Position numbers and translations under genes: made by a program. Shown here piece by piece: positions 35,251 to 43,787 of a stretch of DNA of 64,000 nt. The DNA comes from an uncultured Cytophagales bacterium (GTDB lineage Bacteria; Bacteroidota; Bacteroidia; Cytophagales; Cyclobacteriaceae), in contig CAJXNP010000014.1 in NCBI GenBank assembly GCA_913057175.1, positions 62,001 through 126,000 on the forward strand, read 5' to 3'. Each line of letters opens with the position of its first letter. Positions within the stretch are counted from its first letter, which is position 1. Under the pieces are notes generated by a model. The model made no database searches. It worked only from the letters and a program-made list of their open reading frames with translations, and had not been told where the DNA came from.

Positions 35251-35403
35251 TTATCTGATAGATTGATCATTCATTGGTTCCCAAACAAGGTTCTTATTGA
35301 GCTCCTCACCTTTTTTGGAGTGAGTAGGGAATAATATTAAGAGGAAATTTTCAACGGAACTTCTCAAGGTTGAAAATGGGCTGGCATTTAATTTTTTCAT
35401 CAT
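35251..35403 (-). CDS. Possible small protein (50 aa) upstream of methyltransferase
   Basis: An ORF of 50 codons begins MMKKLNASPFSTLRSSVENF and ends WEPMNDQSIR. Composition is protein-like, with a hydrophobic FLLILF patch and a basic THSKKGEE segment. It lies in the 357-base gap between the toxin and methyltransferase genes and runs in the same direction as the latter, 50 bases upstream. No family is recognised. It could equally be a chance ORF in a leader region, since nothing but its context and composition supports it. Confidence 0.35.
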   Translation of the reverse strand: MMKKLNASPFSTLRSSVENFLLILFPTHSKKGEELNKNLVWEPMNDQSIR

Positions 35404-35557
35404 TTGTGTTGTTTTGTTGTTGATGCAAATGTGAAAAAAGGCAACATGCCTAACTACACCCGAATTACCGTAGTTTTAAAAAGTATTGCCGTAGGGAGAA
35501 ATAAGTAAAAGTCAGTAAAAGCTTGATTATTGGCTTTGTTGAAGCTCTAAATTAATT

Positions 35558-35956
35558 TTAGGAAGTCCAATTAGTGATATTAATTCCTGTCAAATTGTTA
35601 AAATGTTTAGGATTATTGGTTACAAGAATCATATCATTCACGATAGCCATAGAACCAATCAATAAATCAAAATCGTCGACAATATTACCCGATTTTCTTA
35701 ATCGAGCTTTTTCATTAGCATAAATATCTAATGAGTCTATAATGGGTAAAATTTGAATTCCTGAAAGAAAATCATCCAGGGTCTTTTGATTTTTCTTTTT
35801 GTGATCGCTTTTTGCCACGCCAAATTTTAATTCTGCGAGAGTAATTTCTGAAATGAAAATTGAATCAGGGTCCACAGTGTCAAATTTTTCATTTAGTTCA
35901 TATTTACCCTTCATGTAGTAAATACAAATGTTTGTATCCAGGAGATATTTCTTCAA
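35558..35956 (-). CDS. PIN-domain toxin (VapC-like)
   Basis: This 132-residue protein shows the PIN-domain acidic set: D7 in YLLDTNICIYYMKG, E42 in TLAELKFGVA, D97 in DDFDLLIGS and N114 in LVTNNPKHF. VapC toxins are Mg-dependent ribonucleases that cut tRNA or rRNA. Its start codon overlaps the stop of the upstream antitoxin by 4 bases (ATGA type), the normal antitoxin-first toxin operon. Length is typical. Confidence 0.9.
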   Translation of the reverse strand: MKKYLLDTNICIYYMKGKYELNEKFDTVDPDSIFISEITLAELKFGVAKSDHKKKNQKTLDDFLSGIQILPIIDSLDIYANEKARLRKSGNIVDDFDLLIGSMAIVNDMILVTNNPKHFNNLTGINITNWTS

Positions 35957-36189
35957 AGTTTTTCTATTTGTCGATTGGTATTTCGGCTTTCTCGTAATTT
36001 TTCAATAATTTCTTCTGCCGATTCTTCTGAACTCCACTTACCAAATGACATTTTAATGCGAGATTTTTTCGAAATTTCAGATTTTAAAGAAAGAGTTAAT
36101 TTTTCAATTAAATCCAGTTTTAGCTTGGCATTTAAACCTGATAATAGTTCCCAGTAACTTTTCAATATTTTATTTTCAGAAGATTTCAT
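35953..36189 (-). CDS. Antitoxin of VapBC-like module
   Basis: This 78-residue protein is helical and ends SAEEIIEKLRESRNTNRQ, the toxin-wrapping tail seen in Bacteroidota antitoxins paired with PIN toxins. The N-terminal half probably forms the dimerisation and DNA-binding part, although no classical ribbon-helix-helix or AbrB motif is obvious. It overlaps the toxin gene by 4 bases. The module should autoregulate through this protein. Confidence 0.8.
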   Translation of the reverse strand: MKSSENKILKSYWELLSGLNAKLKLDLIEKLTLSLKSEISKKSRIKMSFGKWSSEESAEEIIEKLRESRNTNRQIEKL

Positions 36190-36236
36190 TTTCTAAATTT
36201 ACGAAAAAATAGATTTATTGATTTTAAGCCTTCATA

Positions 36237-37280
36237 TTAAAAAAAATCAATATCGACATTAAATGGGGATTTCATTAATAATCTAAGACCTTCGTCTACA
36301 GTCAACTCGTCTGTCAGGATCTTGTGAAGGGTCTCGGTAATGGGCGCACGCATTTTGTAGTTGTCCAGCAATCGCACCAGTAATTCAACTGTATTAACCC
36401 CTTCTGGAATTTCCTCCATCGTATCAAGAATGGTCTTAATATTTTCACCTTGCGCCAATCGTTTCCCTACCGTAAAATTCCTACTCAAATTACTGGAGCA
36501 TGTAGCGACCAGGTCGCCAAGTCCGGCTAAACCGAGAAATGCCTGTGGATTGGCACCCATCAACTGTCCCAAATAGATCATCTCGATCAATCCCCTGCTG
36601 ATTAAAAGAGACCTTGAATTTACCTCAAATCCAAGTCCATCAAGAGCTCCGGCTGCAATGGCAATCACATTTTTTAGTACCCCACAAAGCTCAATACCAA
36701 GCAATTCTTTCGAGCCATAAACCTGAAAATTATCATTTCTCAGTAATTTCTGTCCTTCCTTGATGACCTCGTCAAAATGACTGGCCACGACTGTCGCTGC
36801 TGGCTGTCCATCTGCCAATTCCTTCGAAAGATTTGGACCAGCCAGACAACCGACTCTTACAGCAATGCTCTCCTCCTTGATCACTTTGCTCATTGTATAA
36901 ATGTCCTCGACAGTCAGTTTTTGTGAGTCAGCTTCTTTTGGAGCCACATTTATTCCTTTTGTCCCATGGATCAGGATGTGATAGGGCTTAAGATAAGGTG
37001 ATAACTTCTGGATCATTTCCCTAAAGTAGGGTGAAGGGATGACCGGGAAAATGACATCACATTCCTTTCCAATCAGCTCCAGATCATTGACAGGTGTGAT
37101 CCGTTCGTGGATCTTTTGACCGGCTGATTTCCTCGTTTTTTCTATTTCAACTGCAACCTCCGGTTTGCGTGCATACAATAAAACCTCACAGTTGGATGCA
37201 AGAATATTGGCAACGGCTGTCCCAAAACTACCGGAACCAACCACAGCGACAGGTTTATCAGATGTATTTTTCGAGCTCAT
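36237..37280 (-). CDS. gpsA: NAD(P)H-dependent glycerol-3-phosphate dehydrogenase
   Basis: This 347-residue cytoplasmic enzyme has the nucleotide-binding VAVVGSGSFGTAVANILA. HGTKGINV, AGPNLSKELADGQPAATVVA, CGVLKNVIAIAAGALDGLG (with the catalytic Lys), NSRSLLISRGLIEM and GLAGLGDLVATCSSNLSRN are all family blocks. It reduces dihydroxyacetone phosphate to sn-glycerol 3-phosphate, the backbone of phospholipids. Its first 23 bases overlap the end of the acyltransferase gene upstream, so the two are translationally linked. They provide consecutive steps: make glycerol 3-phosphate, then acylate it. Confidence 0.96.
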   Translation of the reverse strand: MSSKNTSDKPVAVVGSGSFGTAVANILASNCEVLLYARKPEVAVEIEKTRKSAGQKIHERITPVNDLELIGKECDVIFPVIPSPYFREMIQKLSPYLKPYHILIHGTKGINVAPKEADSQKLTVEDIYTMSKVIKEESIAVRVGCLAGPNLSKELADGQPAATVVASHFDEVIKEGQKLLRNDNFQVYGSKELLGIELCGVLKNVIAIAAGALDGLGFEVNSRSLLISRGLIEMIYLGQLMGANPQAFLGLAGLGDLVATCSSNLSRNFTVGKRLAQGENIKTILDTMEEIPEGVNTVELLVRLLDNYKMRAPITETLHKILTDELTVDEGLRLLMKSPFNVDIDFF

Positions 37281-38967
37281 AGCCTTCCATTCTATTGTGA
37301 TAATAATACAATGTATTTAGATCCTGTGTCGCAATATTTCCTGCTTTATTAAAAATCAAAGGATGCCTGGCATGATACATTCCTACGTTTTCTACCCCTT
37401 CTTTTATGACAGCATCAAGATCAGATGTCAGGGTTGGCGCAATATCTACCTTGCCATTATTGTAAAGTTCTATGATGATATTTCTGAGTCTGTCGAACGT
37501 TTTTTTATACTCTTCATATTCAATTTCCATTTCTTCAATAGGAAGTCGCAAAAAGCTGAATAGGTCCATTTTTTCATGTCGCTTTCGCAGAATCTGAAAA
37601 GCGACAAAGGGTGCCAGGTGGCTTGGTAATACCTGGTTGATCCTGTGATATTCTTTGACAATTTCATCAGCCAGCATTCGGGTATACTCTTCTTCCCGTT
37701 GGGCATCGTAGGTAATCTCACCTTTGAAAAGAAAATAATCCCTTGTATTAATGTGGTTCCCATTCACATCGATACTCTTACCTTCCTCATCTACATAATT
37801 CCCAAAAAGATCCATCCCCTTTCCAAAAGACATAGAGATGTGGGAGCCTTTTGTAAAGAATTTGAGCAAAAAGGACAATATTTTTGAAGAGGTGGAAAAC
37901 TCGTCATTTTCAACATAATACCTTTCCTGACCGCTACTTTCGAGATAATCGTTTATCAGGCTCGGAGCCTCCAGTACAAAATTGTAATTGATCACAACCG
38001 GCACAACAAATATTTTGTTTTCCCTGCCTTCCTGCGGATCGATCATATAGTTAGCTCGTTGGGCTTCAATAGCCGTACCTAACAATCCCAGCTTCAGGCG
38101 GTTTTCAATTTTTCCTGACCGACTACGTGTACCACCTGGAAAGAACAAGCTATGGCACCCTCTTTGAATAGCCTGCTTGCTATACGTCCTGAGGGTTTCC
38201 ATATAAATGAGGTTTTTCTTCCTTCTGTCTACCTTGTAGGCACCAAGGCTATTCATGAAATAACTGAAAATGTTAATATTGAAAAGGTTTAGCCCCGCGC
38301 CATAAATGAATGGTGGTAAACCTAATTCATTAATTGCCCAGCCCATCGTAATGGAATCAAGGTTGCTGAAGTGGGTGGGTACCATAATGACGGTGCCGAT
38401 TTTAGCCAACTTTCTTAGGTGTTCCACTTCTCCTACCAGCTGAATTTTATCCTGCAGGGAATATTCCTTTTTCAAAAAAGCATTCCACCCTTTCAGTTTG
38501 GCGGCGTTGAGCAGACGGGCAAATCCAAAATTGGCAACCCTCCTCGCAAGCTTATAATGTGATTGCTTGAAATTTCCTGTAATCTCGTTCGCATAACGGC
38601 TGGTAATATCCCTCAAAGTATCTTCGGCTATTTTTTCAGCTTCCTGATCACTGGCATTTCCCGCATCTACCAGCTTTTGCTTGACCTTTTCCCAGTAGAC
38701 CACCTCGTCTTCCGGATCTATTTTCCAGGGGTTGGTCTGAATTCTAAGCTTTTCCTTGTATCTGGTTAGCTCCAATTCATCAATGAGTCCCGGTGTTGTA
38801 TTTCTGATAACCTTCACGCGCTGGGTGCTCTCCAGCGTCACTTCATCAATAAAATTTTTTCTATCCCTGGCCAGCTGGACTACCGGCCAATCACCTGTTT
38901 CCGGAAGGATATATTCAAATTTCCGTTTGCGATAAAATTTACTTAAGGGTCGTTTAAGACTTCTCAA
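37258..38967 (-). CDS. Glycerol-phosphate acyltransferase (PlsB/PlsC-type)
   Basis: This 569-residue protein has a central acyltransferase domain with the HX4D motif H199-D204 (VPTHFSNLDS). GAYKVDRRKKNL and the FFPGGTRSRSGKI block follow. Its long N-terminal helical region (about 1-180) and C-terminal extension are like large bacterial 1-acyl-glycerol-3-phosphate or glycerol-3-phosphate acyltransferases. It probably attaches an acyl chain to glycerol 3-phosphate or lysophosphatidate at the inner membrane. It overlaps gpsA by 23 bases, which supports glycerol 3-phosphate as the acceptor. The exact sn position cannot be decided. Confidence 0.87.
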   Translation of the reverse strand: MRSLKRPLSKFYRKRKFEYILPETGDWPVVQLARDRKNFIDEVTLESTQRVKVIRNTTPGLIDELELTRYKEKLRIQTNPWKIDPEDEVVYWEKVKQKLVDAGNASDQEAEKIAEDTLRDITSRYANEITGNFKQSHYKLARRVANFGFARLLNAAKLKGWNAFLKKEYSLQDKIQLVGEVEHLRKLAKIGTVIMVPTHFSNLDSITMGWAINELGLPPFIYGAGLNLFNINIFSYFMNSLGAYKVDRRKKNLIYMETLRTYSKQAIQRGCHSLFFPGGTRSRSGKIENRLKLGLLGTAIEAQRANYMIDPQEGRENKIFVVPVVINYNFVLEAPSLINDYLESSGQERYYVENDEFSTSSKILSFLLKFFTKGSHISMSFGKGMDLFGNYVDEEGKSIDVNGNHINTRDYFLFKGEITYDAQREEEYTRMLADEIVKEYHRINQVLPSHLAPFVAFQILRKRHEKMDLFSFLRLPIEEMEIEYEEYKKTFDRLRNIIIELYNNGKVDIAPTLTSDLDAVIKEGVENVGMYHARHPLIFNKAGNIATQDLNTLYYYHNRMEGYELEKYI

Positions 38968-39047
38968 AATTCTAAGTTAGCATGTAATAAATTGAAATAA
39001 TTCCCTCAGCAAAAAAAGCTTTTTTTGGGAATTCTTTCAATAATAGT

Positions 39048-39758
39048 TCACAATTGAGAATTAATTAAATCATTTTCAATACTTAATGTTCCAAAAGCTC
39101 TGGGTCTTAGCTTTCCGGTTTGATCCCTTTCAAATTTTATTTGGATGGTTGGGAGCTTATAGTTGATACTTAAAAAATGCATTTCCCCATCATAAGATTC
39201 CTGTTTTTTCTTTTGGAATTCTTTCGTTGTCAGACATTCTTCGCCGGATTGATTCAATTCTAATATGCCGGTATTTTTTAGTTCCTTAAATCTGTCATTG
39301 TCAAGTGGAAGGTAGAAGGTTAACACAGTTTCCTTTTCATTTCCACTAATTATATCATTCAAAAAACTGACAAATTCTTTTAAGTTCGGAGAGATAGAAT
39401 GAAGGAAAATTTCCCTGACATCATTTTCAGTTTCAATTCTAAATGTTCTTTTTCCAGCTATCCCAAGGTAGAAGGCCAAAACGGAAATTAAAAAGCCAGA
39501 TAAGCTTATGGCTGGATGAATGGAATGATTGAATAAGGCGATAAAGAAAAAAGGCCCGAATGCGCCACCTAAAACGATGGGAAGTAAGAATATTTTATCT
39601 GAAAATTGAGCTGATCTGATCTTTTCAAGGCCAATAATGTGTGTTTTGCCTTTTGATATGATGATCAATGATTGATTTGTGAGGAGGCATCTATTCTTTT
39701 CATCGTTTGCCTTTGTTAAATACACGAATGCAATGGTATCGTAAGACAGATCTTTCAA
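39048..39758 (-). CDS. Hypothetical membrane protein with two transmembrane segments
   Basis: This 236-residue protein begins with a PH-like beta region (CLLTNQSLIIISKGKTHIIG). Two adjacent hydrophobic helices follow at about 55-75 and 84-104 (LPIVLGGAFGPFFFIALF and AISLSGFLISVLAFYLGI). A soluble C-terminal domain of about 130 residues completes it. The strand pattern before the helices suggests a bacterial PH-domain sensor or scaffold, but no family is certain. It is preceded upstream by the inverted-repeat element at 39798-39970. Confidence 0.7.
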   Translation of the reverse strand: MKDLSYDTIAFVYLTKANDEKNRCLLTNQSLIIISKGKTHIIGLEKIRSAQFSDKIFLLPIVLGGAFGPFFFIALFNHSIHPAISLSGFLISVLAFYLGIAGKRTFRIETENDVREIFLHSISPNLKEFVSFLNDIISGNEKETVLTFYLPLDNDRFKELKNTGILELNQSGEECLTTKEFQKKKQESYDGEMHFLSINYKLPTIQIKFERDQTGKLRPRAFGTLSIENDLINSQL

Positions 39759-39797
39759 ATTTACTATCGATTAAAAATCGAAAATAGTGAATTATCA

Positions 39798-39970
39798 AGT
39801 GCCAAGTCAAGTGTGGTGTGTGGAGTAAGTGGCAGTAATTTTTGTTCTGAGCAAGGTAAAAAATTTGAGCATAGTAATAAGCTACTTGTCTCGAAAGCTT
39901 TCGGGATTAACGCCGTTCATGGCAAAAATGACAAAACTTGGCTCTACTAAACTATGCTTGACTTGGCACT
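39798..39970. repeat. Inverted-repeat element with 14-base perfect arms
   Basis: AGTGCCAAGTCAAG (39798-39811) and CTTGACTTGGCACT (39957-39970) are perfect reverse complements. The 145 bases between include the 12-base palindrome CGAAAGCTTTCG and do not encode a protein. The right arm overlaps the stop codon (39969-39971) of the T9SS-tailed gene. The structure resembles a small non-autonomous (MITE-like) insertion that now supplies the end of that gene. Confidence 0.5.
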
Positions 39971-40334
39971 AACTTTTAAATATTTTTTTTGTTGCGGAAT
40001 AGTTCCCTGTCCTTAGCTGCACAAAATAGAGTCCCGATGAAAGGTGACTTATGTCTACAATACTCGTGTTTTCCTCATCAAACAGTATTCGATCGAGTTT
40101 AATAACCATGCGGCCGGATACATCAAAAATATAAAGTTTTGTATCCGATTGAGAAAAGTATCCACTTTTTAATGTGAATTGATTGGCGACGGGATTAGGA
40201 TATAAGTCAAAAGGTTTTTTCAGATCTTTTGCGACTTTCTGGTACTGCGGTAGGTCTTGGCTATGCGCAGTATTCACCTGTGTTTTGTTTGTGAAGAATA
40301 CGAAAAACGGTAGAAGAAGTAAAATAAACCTCAT
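39969..40334 (-). CDS. Small secreted protein consisting mainly of a T9SS sorting domain
   Basis: This 121-residue protein has a signal peptide (MRFILLLLPFFVFF) and then only about 20 residues before a type A T9SS C-terminal sorting domain. The domain reads FDLYPNPVANQFTLKSG, KLYIFDVSGRMVIKL, VDISHLSSGLYFVQLRTG and KKIFKS, a complete set of motifs. It directs export through the type IX system and attachment to the cell surface, normally of a much larger cargo. Having essentially no cargo domain is unusual. It could be a remnant of a larger gene, or a small surface peptide in its own right. Confidence 0.8.
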   Translation of the reverse strand: MRFILLLLPFFVFFTNKTQVNTAHSQDLPQYQKVAKDLKKPFDLYPNPVANQFTLKSGYFSQSDTKLYIFDVSGRMVIKLDRILFDEENTSIVDISHLSSGLYFVQLRTGNYSATKKIFKS

Positions 40335-40398
40335 GGCATATCCCTTTTTTCTTAATTAGACACAACAATTTTGCCAAGGGTTTAAACAAGGGTAAAAT

Positions 40399-41088
40399 TT
40401 ATAGAAGATTTAAGATTCCCAGATACTGCCCGTCTTCCTCCTGGTAAACGATTTGGGCTTCCCACCCTTCTTCAGAAGCAACTTTTTTCAAGGTTTCTTT
40501 ATCGATATACAACCAGGTAAACCATTCCCCAAACTCATTTTTGTATTCGTACTGATATTCTATTTCTCCGAGGTATTCCTTTTGTGGAAGTTGATATTCT
40601 TCGTTTAGATAGGAAACATCTGCGCTATCAACGATAAGGATTCCACTCTCTGATATCAGGCTTTTAGCACGATTCAGGAATGATCTGAACCCCGGAACAT
40701 TTCCTGTTATACCAATGCCGTTCATTAGCATAAAAAGTGTGTCAAATTTTTGGTCCATAGGATCAAAAATGTTTTGATGAATGATGTTTTTGACACCATT
40801 TTTCTTCATTAACTCACAACAGTGGTGAGAAATGTCTAATGCATAGACTTCCATACCTTCTTGCTGGAGATAAAGTGAATGCCTCCCGGCAGCAGCGCCA
40901 ATGTCAAGGATCTTACCTTCGCAAAAACTAAGAGCGATCAAGTCAAAATCGTCTAATTCGTCAGCTTTGAAAAAATATCCATCAAGCTCTAAACTATCTG
41001 GTTTGCTAAATTTATTGTGTAAAACGAGAGGGTTTTCGCTATCTCCCAGATAATAATCCAGTAATGCCTGCCCAAATAAATCTTTCAT
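40399..41088 (-). CDS. Class I SAM-dependent methyltransferase
   Basis: This 229-residue cytoplasmic protein has the SAM-binding motif ILDIGAAAGRHSLYLQQEGM, with the acidic VYALDIS after strand 2. FDTLFMLMNGIGITGNVPGF resembles motif IV of small-molecule methyltransferases. The first 60 residues form a helical cap, and the C-terminal strands LGEIEYQYEYKNEFGEWF make a beta extension. The acceptor is unknown. It is divergent from the DUF479 gene at 41257, with a 168-base gap between them. Confidence 0.82.
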   Translation of the reverse strand: MKDLFGQALLDYYLGDSENPLVLHNKFSKPDSLELDGYFFKADELDDFDLIALSFCEGKILDIGAAAGRHSLYLQQEGMEVYALDISHHCCELMKKNGVKNIIHQNIFDPMDQKFDTLFMLMNGIGITGNVPGFRSFLNRAKSLISESGILIVDSADVSYLNEEYQLPQKEYLGEIEYQYEYKNEFGEWFTWLYIDKETLKKVASEEGWEAQIVYQEEDGQYLGILNLL

Positions 41089-41256
41089 CTTCGCAGAAAA
41101 TATTCAAAATTGATGGATTAAAATTTTGGTTAGTGCCTTAATTTATTTTCATTTAACATGATGTTGTTTGCATTATCCAGTATCAAGCTTATACCTTACA
41201 TAATCGAAGCCCCAACCTTTATGGCCTAAATTAGTTCTAAATTCTAATAAAATAAT

Positions 41257-41835
41257 ATGAATTTTCTGGGACACTTTTTTTTAGCTACTGATAGCGAGCC
41301 TTTGATTATCGGCAATTTTATTGCTGATTTTGTAAAGGGCAAGCATTATAAGGATTATCCGGAGGAAATTGCTGAAGGTATTTTAATGCATCGTGAAATC
41401 GATTCCTTTACGGATCAGCATGAGTATTTCATAAAGAGCCGTAGGCGAATTCAAAAGAACCAGCATCATTACTCGGGCGTGGTGATGGATATTTTTTATG
41501 ACCATTTCCTGGCGGCAGATTTTGATGCCATTGCGAATAAAGATCTGACGGAGTTTTCCGAACATATTTATGGTGTCATTGATAAGTATAAAGATGTTTT
41601 GCCGGAACAATCAAAATACTTGTTCAGGTATATGAAAAGAGATAACTGGCTTGAAAGGTATAGCGATGTGGAAGGGATCCGCAGAACATTACTAGGCATG
41701 TCGCGAAGAGTAAAGCATAAAAACAATATGGCTGAAGCCTTGGTCGATCTAGAGGAAAATTATACCGAAATTCAAAATGACTTTTGCAAGTTTATCGTAG
41801 ATGCCCGGACAACTTTTAATCCAAACCACAAATAA
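41257..41835 (+). CDS. ACP phosphodiesterase-like protein (DUF479/AcpH family)
   Basis: This 192-residue protein begins MNFLGHFFLAT and contains GNFIADFVKG, GILMHREIDSFTDQHEYF and GVVMDIFYDHFLA. These His and Asp residues are the metal site of the AcpH fold, which is HD-like. AcpH removes the phosphopantetheine arm from acyl carrier protein. In Bacteroidota, homologues are widespread but not biochemically proven. The crcB gene follows 65 bases downstream on the same strand. Confidence 0.85.
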   Translation: MNFLGHFFLATDSEPLIIGNFIADFVKGKHYKDYPEEIAEGILMHREIDSFTDQHEYFIKSRRRIQKNQHHYSGVVMDIFYDHFLAADFDAIANKDLTEFSEHIYGVIDKYKDVLPEQSKYLFRYMKRDNWLERYSDVEGIRRTLLGMSRRVKHKNNMAEALVDLEENYTEIQNDFCKFIVDARTTFNPNHK

Positions 41836-41900
41836 TTTTAAAACTACTTACCATTTGCTTTAACTTTTAAAATACCTGATTTTTGCAGCATTGTATTCCG

Positions 41901-42275
41901 ATGAAAGATATTTTATTGATTGGTCTTGGTGGTTTTCTCGGCAGTACCTCCCGGTACTTCACACAGGTTTACGTTGATCAGATATTCATGAGTAAATTCC
42001 CTGCGGGAACTTATCTGGTCAATATTGCAGGATGTTTTTTCATTGGACTGATTTACGGATTTGCAGAAAGAGAGCACTTGCTGCATGCGGAAACCAGGAT
42101 GTTTTTGGCCGTAGGATTTTGTGGAAGCTTTACTACCTTCTCTACCTTTGCTCATGAAAACCTGAAGTTGATGTCTGAGGGTAACATCATAACCCTCCTG
42201 ACTTACACACTTATGAGTGTGGCCCTGGGGATATTTTTTACCTATCTGGGGATAATCATAGCAAGGAGTATGTAG
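41901..42275 (+). CDS. crcB: Fluoride channel CrcB/FluC
   Basis: The ATG at 41901 gives 124 residues, the usual length; a TTG at 41883 is less likely. Four hydrophobic segments are visible. Signature motifs are GGFLGSTSRYFTQ, GTYLVNIAGCFFIGL (with the conserved Asn) and GFCGSFTTFSTFAHE (the phenylalanine-box and Thr track). It forms a dual-topology dimeric channel that exports fluoride across the inner membrane. No fluoride riboswitch is evident in the 65 bases upstream. Its stop codon is 3 bases from the convergent peptidase stop. Confidence 0.95.
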   Translation: MKDILLIGLGGFLGSTSRYFTQVYVDQIFMSKFPAGTYLVNIAGCFFIGLIYGFAEREHLLHAETRMFLAVGFCGSFTTFSTFAHENLKLMSEGNIITLLTYTLMSVALGIFFTYLGIIIARSM

Positions 42276-42278
42276 CTT

Positions 42279-43325
42279 TTAATGTGACCAGTCAAATTCT
42301 GACATGTTTTCCAATGCCTTAACCAGCAATGAAATGCTATTGGAAATATCATTTTTATTGGCCATTTCAATTACCTGGTGCAGATGCCGGGTAGGGATGG
42401 AAATCGCTCCGGATATGGCGCCATTTTTTCCCATTCTCTGTACACCAGCTGTATCAGTTCCACCTGCTGGAAGAATTTCCGGTTGCCAGGGAATGCTATT
42501 GTTATCTGCTGTTTGCTTTAGGTATTCCACCATTCTGTAATCACAAATAACAGAGCTATCCATGATTTTTATAGCAGCACCTTCACCTAACCTGGTGATT
42601 TTCTCGTGGTCCTGTGCACCTGGTACATCATACGCAATAGTGGTGTCCAGCGCAATACCAAAATCGGGATTGATCTGATGGGCTGAAACGTTTGCTCCTC
42701 TCAAACCGACTTCTTCCTGAACAGTAAATACACCGTAAACATCAAATGCGGGATTTTTTATCGACTTCAATGCTTCGATTAAAATAAAAACAGAAACCCG
42801 GTTGTCGATGGATTTGCAGTTGACACAATCTCCCATTTCGATCAGTTCCCTTTCCCAGGTGATAGGATCGCCGATTTTAATATGCTCAACCAGGTCTTCT
42901 TTTTTCATTCCCGTGTCTATGAAATAGTCAGTCGATTTGGGCAATTTATTTCGCTCTTCCTGGCTCATCACATGTATGGGTTTGGTCCCCATTACTCCGG
43001 AGATGGTTTTGTCTTTACCGTGTATTCTTACTCTCTGTGCCGTGAGAGTCTTGGGATCAAAGCCACCAAGCGTGTGGAATCGTATGAAACCATTGTCATC
43101 GATGTGGGTGACTATGAATCCGATCTCGTCCATATGGGCGGCCACCATGATTTTGGTATCGGAATGATTCTTTGATTTTTTAACAGCGATGATGTTTCCC
43201 AGGTTATCGATTTCGATCGAGTCAACTTTATTCTCTAACTCGTTTATCACGAGGTTTCTGATCTTGGTTTCAAAGCCGGGAGCCCCGGGGGTTTCACAGA
43301 TTTTCTTCAATAATTTTACATCCAT
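42279..43325 (-). CDS. M42-family metallopeptidase (glutamyl aminopeptidase-like)
   Basis: This 348-residue cytoplasmic enzyme carries the M42 metal-site blocks: H64/D66 in VAAHMDEIGFIV, SIDNRVSVFILIEAL, VFTVQEEVGLRGA (catalytic Glu pair), and HQINPDFGIALDTT. The C-terminal GGTDTAGVQRMGKNGA and SIPTRHLHQVIE add the last His ligand. Family members form dodecameric tetrahedral aminopeptidases that trim peptides. A perfect 12-base hairpin lies 28 bases upstream of its start codon. Confidence 0.93.
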   Translation of the reverse strand: MDVKLLKKICETPGAPGFETKIRNLVINELENKVDSIEIDNLGNIIAVKKSKNHSDTKIMVAAHMDEIGFIVTHIDDNGFIRFHTLGGFDPKTLTAQRVRIHGKDKTISGVMGTKPIHVMSQEERNKLPKSTDYFIDTGMKKEDLVEHIKIGDPITWERELIEMGDCVNCKSIDNRVSVFILIEALKSIKNPAFDVYGVFTVQEEVGLRGANVSAHQINPDFGIALDTTIAYDVPGAQDHEKITRLGEGAAIKIMDSSVICDYRMVEYLKQTADNNSIPWQPEILPAGGTDTAGVQRMGKNGAISGAISIPTRHLHQVIEMANKNDISNSISLLVKALENMSEFDWSH

Positions 43326-43352
43326 TATTCTTCATCAATAAATAATCCAATT

Positions 43353-43384
43353 AATTCTTTCGATCGCTATATATCGAAAGAATT
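43353..43384. promoter_or_regulatory. Perfect 12-bp palindrome upstream of M42 peptidase
   Basis: AATTCTTTCGAT (43353-43364) and ATCGAAAGAATT (43373-43384) are exact reverse complements around CGCTATAT. It lies 28 bases before the peptidase ATG, within its leader or promoter. It could be an operator or an RNA hairpin in the 5' untranslated region. Confidence 0.5.
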
Positions 43385-43787
43385 GCCCTTTTCGTCTTAG
43401 TCAAACCGGAAATGATCGGTTTTGTTCATAAATTAATTTTTTTTCGATAATAAGAGATTAATTGTACAATAAATAGTTATCTGTTGCAAAAAGTAAGAAA
43501 TGAAACGGATTGAAAAACTTTTTGAAGTAAGCGGAATTTTTGTTTTTGCTAACTAACTGTAGAGTAGGTGTTTAAAATACTTTTTTGAGTACCTGAATTC
43601 ACCGAAGTTGATGAAAGATTTTTGAAGGTATTTCTGAAAAAAAGAAACGAGTTTAGACAATATTTAATAAAACACATTATTCCTTACGCAAGACAATCAA
43701 TACCCAAACATGAAATGCAAAGTAATTTAGTATGGTCTACTTTTAAATCATTAATTGTTCAACTAACACAGCAAATTTAAAAGACAT
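43385..43787. other. AT-rich intergenic region
   Basis: This stretch between the M42 hairpin and the small 65-residue gene contains no recognisable gene, tRNA or repeat. An 18-codon ATG frame at 43500 exists but has no support. Confidence 0.4.

Noticed and set aside
41836-41900. Fluoride riboswitch before crcB
   Set aside because: The short AT-rich leader lacks the conserved fluoride-riboswitch core.
43500-43556. 18-codon ATG frame in the gap after the M42 gene
   Set aside because: It is too short and has no regulatory context such as a following attenuator.
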